Origin: Littorina saxatilis
Taxonomy: Eukaryota > Mollusca > Gastropoda > Littorinimorpha > Littorinidae
NCBI RefSeq assembly: GCF_037325665.1
Contig: NC_090249.1
Coordinates: 59,264,443 to 59,328,442 of the forward strand
Length of the DNA: 64,000 nucleotides
Direction: 5' to 3'
Part shown: one piece after another, positions 55,024 through 64,000 of the stretch
Position numbering within the stretch: the stretch's first letter is position 1
Layout of the letters: each line of letters opens with the position of its first letter
Position numbers and translations under genes: made by a program
The notes under the pieces: model-generated
Database searches by the model: none
What the model was told of the DNA's origin: nothing
The model's input: the letters and a program-made list of their open reading frames with translations, nothing else

Positions 55024-55874
55024 TAATGTACCAACATTCACTATCTCACTCAGTCTCAATTCACACAATTTGACACAAGAAATATTCCTATTTATACACA
55101 TGCATATATTTAATCAATAAAGTAGATACATTCTCAAACAAAGTTTCAACATGTTGCACCCAAATTAAAGCATAAATTCTTGTGACATTTAATCTAATTA
55201 ATTAATTAACCGGAATTAATCAATGCTTTAATTTGGGAGTTTGAAATTTGTCGCAATAATTTCTTGGTCAAGTTTATTTACATTCTCTACTAAAGAGCTT
55301 TACAGTCAAATCCAAATTTCCACACCTAACCTATAAAACACAACATTCCAAATGAAATGAAAAAATCATTCTCTTGGCTCAGAATTGGCGTTGAATAATT
55401 GTAACACAAAGCGATTTACTGAAAATGTTACTTGTCACTCACTTCAACACTGTCGCCAAGCCAGTCTAAACTGCAGCACGCTGCTTCGGGGGGGGACTTT
55501 TTCCTTTACACTTTAAATCCAAACACCATCAGCTGCGTAGAAAAATCACTGAAAATGCTGACTCAAAGTCAAAGTCAAACCTTAACCAAGCTGGCCTCCA
55601 GGCTCCAGCACAACAACCTTAACCACCTGGTTCACCTCGTTCTTCGCGAGGCACCACGACTCGGGAAGCTGCTGTACATCATGACACAGTTCTTCAAAGT
55701 TGTAGTTGCAACAACCTCTGGCAATTCTGGTGCGGGACGGTATGTCTGAAAAAAAGCAGAACAATAAACCCTAAGTAAAACTAAATTTCTAGAGAAATAA
55801 GTCTAACTGTCCATACAAATAGCTGGATGATAGCTAATTAATGGCAGTTGATAGACGTTTGAAGTTGAACGATT

Positions 55875-56797
55875 TGGTGGAGAATAGGTCGACAAGCTCT
55901 CTGAGCTCCGGTGAAAGGCAGAAAGAACAAGCGTTATGCAATTTAGAAGTGACAATGAATTTAAAAACAACAGAAGACATCAAGCATATATATCAAAACA
56001 GAATTATGCTAGAGGGGAGAGAAAACAAATATATTGCACTGATCTTTTTGATGTGTTGATCTGACTTCAGTTCCTGCACCATTTTTAACTTCCATGCATG
56101 ATGTAGTATTCAAATCAATCAATGGTTCAGTTATAATATATCACTTATCGGTTATTTCTTGAATATCTGTTGTTCCAGTTCTAAATTTTCATAGTCTTTT
56201 ACATAGATCTGTCAATATTTTTACTTACTTTTGGCAATTCTTGCAGTTTCTTTTGTGGTGATGCTGTCATCTTTTCAGCGATTGAGATGTCGGTACTTTC
56301 CCCCTGAAAAAACAACAACAATGGAATAGAAAGGGTATCTATAAATCTACAGCCGAATTTCTAACATTCAGAAATTGTTCTGTTGCAAATTTGTCGGTTC
56401 GCTGAGCTAAAATAGTGGCCGATGTGAGCGAGATATCTGCAGAAAAACGATCTGCTGATCAGCTTGCGTGCACAGCTTCGGATTTACCAGTGTGTCAGAT
56501 GCTCTCGCGTTTCAAGTGTTAAAAACAAAAATAATGACGTGCCGTCCACAATCAATCTTTATTGTTGATTCACATGACTCATTTCAATCATCAGCAATGA
56601 TCTTTTTGTATTGCTTTGTTTGCTTTTCACATACCTCAGCCACAAACTCCACCTCCCCTTCGAAATTCTCCTTCTTCTCCATGTGTTGAAAGACTGCACC
56701 GGAAGTAAAGTTACTGTCAAAATCGTCTTTTCCGCTTTCCGCTACTTGGTGAGCGCGCGCAACGAGTTGGCGATCCCGTCAATACACATCTATGGTT
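55875..56797 (-). pseudogene. Inverted copy of the small gene at 51.3-52.2 kb, missing an exon acceptor
   Basis: On the minus strand the ATG is at 56682. Exon 1 (56682-56635) encodes the same 16 residues MEKKENFEGEVEFVAE, and exon 2 (56303-56229) the same 25 residues as the plus-strand gene, with matching splice sites and introns. Before exon 3 about a dozen bases, including the acceptor CAG and the pyrimidine run, are gone, although the LSPELRELVDLFS coding remains near 55880-55915. Promoter homology reaches about 115 bp above the ATG. By eye the copies are well over 90% identical. It may use another 3' exon, so pseudogene is the likely but not certain reading. Confidence 0.6.
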
Positions 56798-56966
56798 AGA
56801 CGGAGAGAAAAACGTTTTACACGCGGTTAAAAATACATTTAATAAACTGCTGGTTAGAACAGGATCACTATCGGTACACGGAGCCGCTTGACTCACAGTT
56901 ACCCTGTGAAATTTTGGACCAGTAGCTTGACATCACACGAGTTTGATTTTCATGCATACGTATTAG

Positions 56967-57597
56967 GCACACAAAAAAAATTAGGTCTGTTTACGGTAAC
57001 ATAGGGTGAAAAAATAGGGTCGGTAGGTCGGCTTTTTTTTTCCTTTTTTTTTTCTTTTTTTTTTTCTCCCCTCTCTATGATGTTTCACAGTTCATTTCTT
57101 CTCATCAATCCCTGTTTTTGCCCAACATAACTATAAACAGTACTTTGAGCTTACCTCCCTTCTGTCGTCTGCTGTTTGAGCGCAAACAGCTCTATTTTGG
57201 ATGCGTTGGAGTGGCGCAGTGGTTAGAGCGCTTGCCTCTCACGCTGGAGGTCGTGGTTCGTCCCCCACTCCGGGGACAAATACAAATACATGATTTTTCT
57301 GAGCGCTCTCCAGTCCACAAAGCTGGAAATGGGTTACTGAACCTGTTCAGGGACGGGGAAGGCAAAGGCAGCGAGGGAGAGGAGATGGGCACCGCCCTCA
57401 TAAAAAGCTGGCCCCCAGAAAAGTGGAGATCTCTAACATCTCTCTCCCCTACGACCAGATGGTTATGGGAATACCTTTACCTTTACCTTTTTTATTTTTT
57501 TTATTTTCAGACGATCCAAAAAAAAGATTAGGGTCGGGCCTAAAAACTAGGGTCGGTCGGGTTACCGTAAACAGACCTATTTTTTGGGGGGCCTTAG
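56967..57597. mobile_element. M2 MITE with a SINE inserted
   Basis: The left part (GGTCTGTTTACGGTAACATA) and the right part (GGTTACCGTAAACAGACC then GGCC) form the two ends of an M2 element. The interior is interrupted by the S4 SINE at 57205-57496. Confidence 0.75.
57205..57496 (+). mobile_element. tRNA-derived SINE (S4), complete head
   Basis: The A box TGGCGCAGTGG and the B box GGTTCGTCCCC sit 35-40 bp apart, followed by a body with GGGACGGGGAAGGCAAAGGC and a tail of CCTTTACCTTT. The body matches the minus-strand fragments near 28.7 and 48.7 kb. Confidence 0.82.
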
Positions 57598-57599
57598 TA

Positions 57600-58460
57600 C
57601 TGTAGAAAGTAGTAAAGCCATTTTTGTGCAGGTCTCCCACATGAAAATGTGTAAATGTTGGGTCCTAAAAAAATACACAGCGCGGCAGAAACTTCTTCTA
57701 ACACTAAAGACTGAAGCATGTCAATGTTATGATTGGAGGTGTTTCTGTACTGAATTAAAAAAAAAAAAAACACCCAGTGTTATTGATAGCAAAGCCTGGT
57801 CGTACAATAGCTATAGAAGATTGTCAAAGTCATAGTTATAAGCATTACATAGCTGTAGAGGATGAGCGAAAATTAGTGACAGAGGAAAACAAACACACAT
57901 GTAAATGAATAGAACAGAACGAACAGAAACTCAGGGTAACAAAAGTTCACGGGGAGATAACACAGCATTACCACCGCCAATGAAGCACTCAGCCGCTGTA
58001 CAAAAATAGCAAGTTGAAAGGTCACTAACACGAGGAGGGGCACACCTGCACGCGGAACAAACGCAACCCTCTTCAGCCACAAGTAGATCATCTACAAGTA
58101 AATATCATCCATTGGCTACAGTAGACGCGCGGTGATACATACCTGCGTATTCATACCTGCGCCCTTTGCCAGCTTTTGAGCTTTTCAACGAGCTGATGTT
58201 ACTAAAAAAAATAGAATAGGGAGTTATGGAAAACTGTTCAGGGAAAGTAACTCACTGGTGGGGTGCAAAAGCAAACAAGGCATTCAGTCAGTAGGCATTC
58301 AGTCATTAGGCATTCGGCTAATAGGAATTCGATCAGTCCTCCGAAGCAATCCATGTTTCCACGTGTTTTGTCCACGTTAACGTGTTGTTAACTGGAAGTT
58401 CATTGTCCCCCAACAAACCAGAAAGAACAAACCTTCACCGTGGGTCTGTTAATAGACTCT
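57600..58460. other. Intergenic stretch, little recognised
   Basis: At 58262-58335 a roughly 14-bp unit (AGGCATTCAGTCAT and variants) repeats four times with decay. The rest shows no gene or bounded repeat. Confidence 0.4.
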
Positions 58461-58461
58461 A

Positions 58462-58612
58462 TCGGTATTCCAAGCTCTCGTAATCTCTCGCAAACTTCAG
58501 AGCATAGCAAAGCATGCGGTACAGCGATCTCGTGCGAGCTGCACAAGCCAAGGTTCGAAGTTCTCGCGATGTTCAAAGCATAACAAATAGCGTGTATCGC
58601 GAGAGCTGCTCA
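58462..58612. mobile_element. Degenerate inverted-repeat element
   Basis: CGGTATTCCAAGCTCTCG at the left pairs with CGAGAGCTGCTCAGATACCG at the right. Inner AAAGCATGCG and AGCATAACAAATAGCG stretches are loosely related. The boundaries are approximate. Confidence 0.45.
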
Positions 58613-59479
58613 GATACCGAAAAGGTATATTATGCTGGGTCACGGGGTCCTGCAAGTCGTGAATAAAGGGAAGCAACCGGTTTCAAGCGGCGTGTCGACA
58701 GCTCTTGATAGGTCTATACAATGAGTACTTATAAGATGATCCACTTGTGTCTCTAGCTTACTCTGGTTCTGCAGAGCGCCTAGATTCAATCAAGGCACTC
58801 TCGCTCGCCTCCTCCTCTCTTCTTCCAAAACCGTGGGCTGGTATGTGCAGTTTTAGCCGGCTGCTGTTTTTGCAGCTGAAATCCTCGAGCAATTTTTGCC
58901 GCCATTATCTGATTTTGTCGCGTCCAGGCTCAACCAGGAAGCACACAGTTGGTCTGGTTGTCTAATTTTGATGTGAATGGGAGCTTTGCGGTGTTTGTGA
59001 TTATACTGCAGACGACATATAGTGAGTACAACTGAGATATTGAGTTGTACATGTCATGCGCTGGTTTGTGAGTGTGAAAAAACAATATGTGTGAACATCT
59101 GGCTCTATTTTGAGTTAAAAGTGTGAACTTCACTGTGCAGCAGTCCAGCCCACTTTTTCTAACTAGGCCTACACTCTTCAGTGTGAGAGGTTATAGGCCT
59201 ATGTCTCAAAGAGCAAGTTGTGCATAAAGATATCGAACGGGGGTGGGGACAAGATGGGGCAGAGGTTGGGGGAAGAGCAGTTGGAAAGCAGTCAATCACA
59301 TGCACATGTATGCCCACTTACAATTTCTTGAACAGTTATTGTGTAGGCGTCAGAAACAGGTAAACGTACACTGTATCAGTGTATGCATACATCATTTACA
59401 TACATGTACGTATTACTCGGTCTGTACGAACAGTTTACTGAAAAAGGACAAAACTGTCCTAAGAATTAAATTGTATAAA

Positions 59480-59695
59480 ATGTGTGGGAGAGGAAAATGA
59501 GAGTGAAAGTGTTGAGTGTCTTGAAGAAATGTCTCTTTAGCAATCATGTTGTAAACATACATGTGGAACAATCTGCCAGACTCTGGGCCACTGCTTCCAC
59601 AGCCAACAGCTTCAACAATCGACTGGATGCACACTGGCATAATCTGTCCTTAAAATATGACCCAGATTGTCAGATCTTCACATAGGCTTTTTTAT
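59480..59695 (+). mobile_element. Fragment of a LINE reverse-transcriptase C-terminus
   Basis: Two overlapping frames carry MWNNLPDS and ANSFNNRLDAHWHNLSLKYD, the pattern VWNSLPxxVVxAxSVxxFKxRLDxHW found at the C-terminal end of L2/CR1/Jockey-like non-LTR polyproteins. A frame change between the two shows decay. It ends with TAG at about 59683 and a T-rich stretch. Only the last 60 or so codons remain. Confidence 0.7.
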
Positions 59696-60235
59696 TTTTA
59701 CACCGTCGCAAATTGTCACCTTTTTTTTCTCATCAACTTTGGAAAGGTGAATATATAGGCCCTTATACGGGTCTCAAACACTGATCAACACAAGGTGGTG
59801 GTTTTCACTTCTTCTTCAGCGTTCGACGATCGTGGTTTTCACAAAATGTTGGGATACATGTGTGAAGTGTTTTGAAGAAATGATGCAGCACTATACAACC
59901 CAAGATAGCAATTACAGTAATACTAATAGGATGGTTATGAATGAGTGTCTTGAAGAAGTGATCTATGCGCTACAAACCATGGTGGAAACGTATTACTATT
60001 AGGATGGCTATGAGTGTCTTGAAGTTCTATAATGCATCACCACAACTCAAGGCAATTTAGAAATTAGAGGTCATTCAAACTCTGTCACTTCTTATGTGTG
60101 ACTACTGAGGAAATACAGAATGTCGAGAATGAAGTTTTGTCTCGGTGACTTAATCATATCATCAGAGGAAAACAACTTGTAACGTCACTGCCAGGCTTAG
60201 CATGTATTGGTACTGGATTGTATCTCATTAACATA

Positions 60236-60435
60236 ACATTCACCGTGCTTCTTGGGTCGTAGACGACCCCGAGCTTCACAAAAGTCTGCAAAGAGGCATT
60301 AAAGAGTTTTATCATTATTCGGATGGCCTTGGTTGTGTACGACCCATACTTTTTAAGTTGAATCCTTCTTCTTAAGTATGGGTCGTACACGACCCACATC
60401 ATCAGGACTGTGTAGTCCAAAGCATGATCCGGTGA
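60236..60435. mobile_element. Foldback-family copy with GGGTCGTGTACGACCC palindromes
   Basis: TTGGGTCGTAGACGACCC, GGTTGTGTACGACCCAT and TATGGGTCGTACACGACCC lie within 150 bp. The right end CACATCATCAGGACTGTGTA then GTCCAAAGCATGATCCGGTG matches the right arm of the element at 43616-44487. Confidence 0.7.
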
Positions 60436-60448
60436 AGGTTGAACTTAA

Positions 60449-61177
60449 AGGCAGAGTAAGCCTCCCGTAAACCATCACAGATACGGTCAGGCTTTTACAC
60501 ACAGTACAAACACCCTTTCATTTAAACACTCACCGATTGAGAACATCCTAGGTGCCCTCCGTAAAGAGCGAACAATTTTCAAAGAATTTATTTTTGCGTG
60601 GTTTATCTTACCCCTGAGCCATCGTGAACCCGTGTGATCCAGTTTTCCCTTTTCACAATGCCGTCGTCATAGTTAGTCATTTGAATGCGACTCGACGTGA
60701 GCTTATCTACAATAGCACGTTTTTTATGCACGAAACAACGGCTGTGGTTCACAAGAACTCTAGCGATGGATTTTGACTGTTGAGAGCAACGGCGATTTGC
60801 ACTGATAAACCGCCGTCGTCTGCTACGACCCTTGCGTGACCCTGCTTCCGGGCTTTTCTTTTTTTAAACTTTCACAACTTCGAATTGTTCTGATCTTGTC
60901 TTGATGAAAAACGAATTCTTTTATGATTAAAGAATGTTTGTGTAACAAGCTGTCAATTTATTATTTAGATTTTAAAAGTTAGGTCTAGCGCAAAAACGAG
61001 GCGCCGTTGTTGTTAACGGAACAAGTCTACGAAAATAAATTCTTGGAAAATGTCTCACGCTCGACAGAAAGCAGCCAGGATGTTCCCGTTCGGTGAGCGT
61101 TCAAATGGAAGTATGCTTGTACTGTATTTAGACGCTCGGGGAGCTCTGTGATGGTTTACGGGAGGCTTACTGTGCCT
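60449..61177. mobile_element. TTAA-flanked inverted-repeat element (729 bp)
   Basis: TTAA lies directly outside both ends (60445-60448 and 61178-61181). The ends begin AGGCASAGTAAGCCTCCCGT and continue AAACCATCACAGA for over 30 bp. It contains AT-rich interior and no transposase. A piggyBac-type origin is inferred only from TTAA. Confidence 0.78.
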
Positions 61178-61250
61178 TTAAAGTCAATTTAATTTCAATT
61201 TTTTTCTTCGTGTCATACACTGCACTGATACAGTTGCAGTTGATGACGTC

Positions 61251-63521
61251 ATGGCGGAGGCGAGACATTCACGGACGTCCGGCGCAGGGTTTGGGGATGC
61301 TGTGGACGGCACCTTGCTGCTGACAGGGGAGGTAAACTGCAAGGGCAAGGGGCATCAACTCCATCTGACTCACAGAGGACTGCGCCTCGTTCCGTCAAGT
61401 GACCCGACAGATCGGGCAGGCGCCACTGCTCCCAGTAAGCATGCCTTTCCCCATGTTTTTGTTTTTACGTTCTCGTGTTAAGTGCAAATTCAACATTTCA
61501 ATGTCATTGTGGAATTTTTGGGTAACTCGATTCTGGGCAATTTTGATGTTATTGTGCTTTAGACTAAATAAGTCATTCTCCATGAGAAATATTCTCTGAA
61601 TAATGATTGACAATCCCCCCGCGGGTTAGGGGGAAGAATTTACCCGATGCTCCCCAGCATGTCGTAAGAGGCGACTAACGGATTCTGTTTCTCCTTTTAC
61701 CCTCGTTAAGTGTTTCTTGTATAGAATATAGTCAACGTTTGTAACGACTTTAGTCAAGCAGTATGTAAGAAATGTTGAGTCCTTTGTACTGGAAACTTGC
61801 ATTCTCCCAGTAAGGTCATATATTATACTACGTTGCAAGTCCCTGGAGCAATATTTTGATTAGTGCTTTTGTGAACAAGAAACAATTAGCAAGTGGCTCT
61901 ATCCCATCTTCCCCCCCATTCCCCGTCGCGATATAACCTTCGTGGTTGAAAACGACGTTAAACACCAAATAAAGAAAGAAAAAATGATTGACAATACATG
62001 ATTTAACATTCTTTTATCTTTCAATCCATACCAGGAACGAATATCAACACTATTTCATTAAAAAAAATATTCAGTTTTGTCCTTCTCCTGAAAAGCTGTT
62101 TAAAAGTAGTTACACAAAGATTCCAGGACGACATTGGTTTTTTCCAATTCCAAACAGCAGGACAGTCCCTATGTAAACTGGCATTGTGCACATTTTCAAG
62201 AAGTGGTGTGCACTGCAAAAATGGAATTCATGTCACATACTTCCCCGTGATTTCTTGGTTGTGTGTTATGATGAATACTTCTTCTTCTTGTCGTTCGCTG
62301 TTAGATCGTCAGTCCGGACTGCAGGGTGAACTGATGAATACTGAAAGCATTGATGCACCGCACGGAGGGGTTGAGACACATTGCTCACTTCTTCTCCTTA
62401 AAGTTTTTAATTAAAACAAAGCAAAAGATGGAAATAACTCTGTCAGGATTTTTCAGCGGTGTGGCAGAGTAAGAGTCCCTTTTACTGAGCCAAGCTTTCA
62501 GTTTCACACCGCTTAAAAATCCTGATTTCCGAACATCGTCCATTTGGGATGAATTTGATCTGTAAGAACTGACCAGCCATATTTCCCCATTGTTAAACCA
62601 GCGCTGACCAGCCTCATTTCCCCAGATTTTGATATTTCTTTAAACCATGTGTGTGCATGTGTTTTATCTTGTTATTTCTTCAAACTGTGTGTGTACAGGT
62701 GTAGCAGTCGTGGACGTGACGTGGAGAGATGTCGTGTGCGCCTGTGAAGCACCTGTCAAGAAATCCAAATCTCTGCTCAGACAGTCCAATGCAGAAGTAC
62801 CTGACAGCTCTCAGAGCAATGTTTTTGTTCTCCACTACATTGACAGAAACCAAAAGACCAACAAACTCAGGTGTAGAAACGTCACGTTAGAAGCAATGCA
62901 AGGCCATGCAGACAGATGGATCACACATATAGAGGAAAAACGCAAAGAAGGTAACTGACAGTTCAGTAAAATGTTGCTTGTGTTTTACGGTAACTCATTT
63001 TAAAATTTATCGTTCAAGGGTTGTTTTCTGCTTGCTGTTGTGTCTTCGGCTTCGATGTATGAACTTGCAGGGACTACAAAGCGATTATAAAGGCTTCATT
63101 TAGTTTCCAAGTTCTAATGTACTGTGTGCTAAGTGAATTCTCTGGGGGGGGGTTTAGCTTCCAAGAGAGGCCAGAAAACTATCTTTGAATTTGATAAATG
63201 TTCCTCTGTTTTAAGGCTCCCTCCTTTTTAAGATAAAAGATAACATTTCATATAGTCCTGTGAGCTTACCTTTATGGAAATTCGGGCTGCTTTCTAACTG
63301 GAAAAAGCTGCCACACAGACCTGATTTTCTTAGATTTGTTGGTGGTCTTTGAAAGAGGCCTGTACGGTACATGCAGCTAATGTACATTTGTGTTGCAGGC
63401 AAACCAGAGAGACTGCTGGTCGTTATCAATCCCATTGGTGGCAAGGGAACAGCTCGGCAGACATTTGCAAAGCGTGTTCAGCCCTTGTTCCTTCTGGCGG
63501 GCGTAGAGGTGATTGTTAAAG
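61251..63521 (+). CDS. CERK: Ceramide kinase-like lipid kinase, first three coding exons (gene continues past the window)
   Basis: Exons 61251-61434, 62699-62950 and 63399-63521 join GT-AG in consistent phase. They encode an N-terminal region (TLLLTGEVNCKGKGHQLHLT; VFVLHYIDRNQKTNKLRCRN to ADRWITHIEEKRKE) like the PH-type part of ceramide kinases. It is followed by the start of the DAGK catalytic domain, RLLVVINPIGGKGTARQTFA, with the nucleotide-binding N156-P-x-G-G-K-G. KRVQPLFLLAGVEVIV resembles the CERK VAPLFTLASI stretch. These enzymes phosphorylate ceramide to ceramide-1-phosphate. The paralogues CERKL and sphingosine kinase cannot be excluded, because the substrate-determining parts lie outside the window. 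The ATG follows TGACGTC, giving a CRE-like string across the start. Confidence 0.75.
61611..61981 (+). mobile_element. SINE (S2), longest copy
   Basis: It starts near CCCCGCGGGTTAGGGGGAAG and runs through CGTAAGAGGCGACTAACGGA to the tail GGTTGAAAACGACGTTAAAC with ACCAAATAAAGAAAG. It lies in the first intron of the kinase gene. The pol III boxes are not obvious. Confidence 0.75.
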
Positions 63522-63538
63522 GTAAGCATTCTCCTTTT

Positions 63539-63928
63539 CATGGCTGGAAGTGAGGGTGTTGATTAACTATTACTTTTGACGGCTGGAAGTGAGGGTGTTG
63601 ATTAACTATTACTTTTGACGGCTGGAAGTGAGGGTGTTGATTAACTATTACTTTTGACGGCTGGAAGTGAGGGTGTTGATTAACTATTACTTTTGACGGC
63701 TGGAAGTGAGGGTGTTGATTAACTATTACTTTTCACGGCTGGAAGTGAGGGTGTTGATTAACTATTACTTTTCACGGCTGGAAGTGAGGGTGTTGATTAA
63801 CTATTACTTTTGACGGCTGGAAGTGAGGGTGTTGATTAACTATTACTTTTCACGGCTGGAAGTGAGGGTGTTGATTAACTATTACTTTTCACGGCTGGAA
63901 GTGAGGGTGTTGATTAACTATTACTTTT
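63539..63928. repeat. 39-bp tandem array, 10 copies
   Basis: The unit contains GACGGCTGGAAGTGAGGGTG then TTGATTAACTATTACTTTT. Copies alternate only between GACGG and CACGG at one position; the first has CATGG. It starts about 18 bp after the donor of the kinase exon ending at 63521. Confidence 0.97.
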
Positions 63929-64000
63929 AACATCCCAAAACAGAAAGACTGCTAATGTTGCAAAATTCACAATAAGAAAAAAACGAAAATTGTAGGTTAT

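Noticed and set aside
55432-55764. Short frames on both strands next to the inverted gene copy
   Set aside because: No recognisable product and no clean joining exon. It could be a 3' exon of the minus-strand copy, but the phase cannot be tied to exon 2.
61244-61251. CRE palindrome TGACGTCA overlapping the kinase start codon as a promoter element
   Set aside because: It overlaps the ATG and so would lie inside the transcript; a promoter role is doubtful without transcript start data.

Overview
This is a 64-kb piece of animal nuclear DNA, most likely from a marine gastropod mollusc, possibly a Littorina-like caenogastropod. The evidence is intron-rich genes with GT-AG splice sites and clear metazoan homologues, plus dense short interspersed repeats of a kind I associate with gastropod genomes: tRNA-headed SINEs, SINE tails ending in the AAATAAAGAAAG type, and several hairpin-ended families. 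The species call is inference; the animal call is firm.

Layout. About 3.2-34.3 kb (+) holds a complete STIL gene (centriole assembly factor). I could join 15 coding exons in one consistent reading phase, giving a predicted 1503 residues. Its intron between 9.77 and 19.15 kb contains an apparently complete 7.9-kb DNA transposon (11203-19103). That element encodes a DDE-type transposase spliced to an OTU-type cysteine protease domain, has about 25-bp inverted terminal repeats, and carries a spaced array of subterminal motifs. It is the most unusual object in the window. About 38.2-42.8 kb (-) is MED26, a Mediator subunit, in three coding exons and convergent with STIL. About 44.6-45.4 kb (+) is TMEM69 (DUF3429), head-to-head with MED26. 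About 51.3-56.8 kb holds a small unrecognised gene and a close inverted copy of it that has lost a splice acceptor. From 61.25 kb to the right edge (+) are the first three coding exons of a lipid kinase that looks like ceramide kinase, running out of the window.

Between and inside the genes the DNA is mostly non-autonomous repeats. Four sequence-unrelated families (here H1-H4) share one end architecture: a left terminal hairpin, a copy of the hairpin's second arm near the right end, then a short GC-rich palindrome and a final CTTGTT. This resembles what is described for Helentron-type rolling-circle elements. There are also several palindromic or inverted-repeat MITE families, two TTAA-flanked elements, hAT and Harbinger remnants, four SINE types, a LINE fragment, and tandem arrays of 98, 53, 67 and 39 bp. 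I saw no LTR pairs, gag, pol or envelope-like reading frames, no CRISPR array and no free-standing tRNA or rRNA gene.

The host genes are ordinary housekeeping or cell-biology genes (centriole duplication, transcription, a predicted membrane protein, lipid signalling) and do not form a pathway. All coordinates and joins were worked out by eye; no alignment, folding or database search was run.
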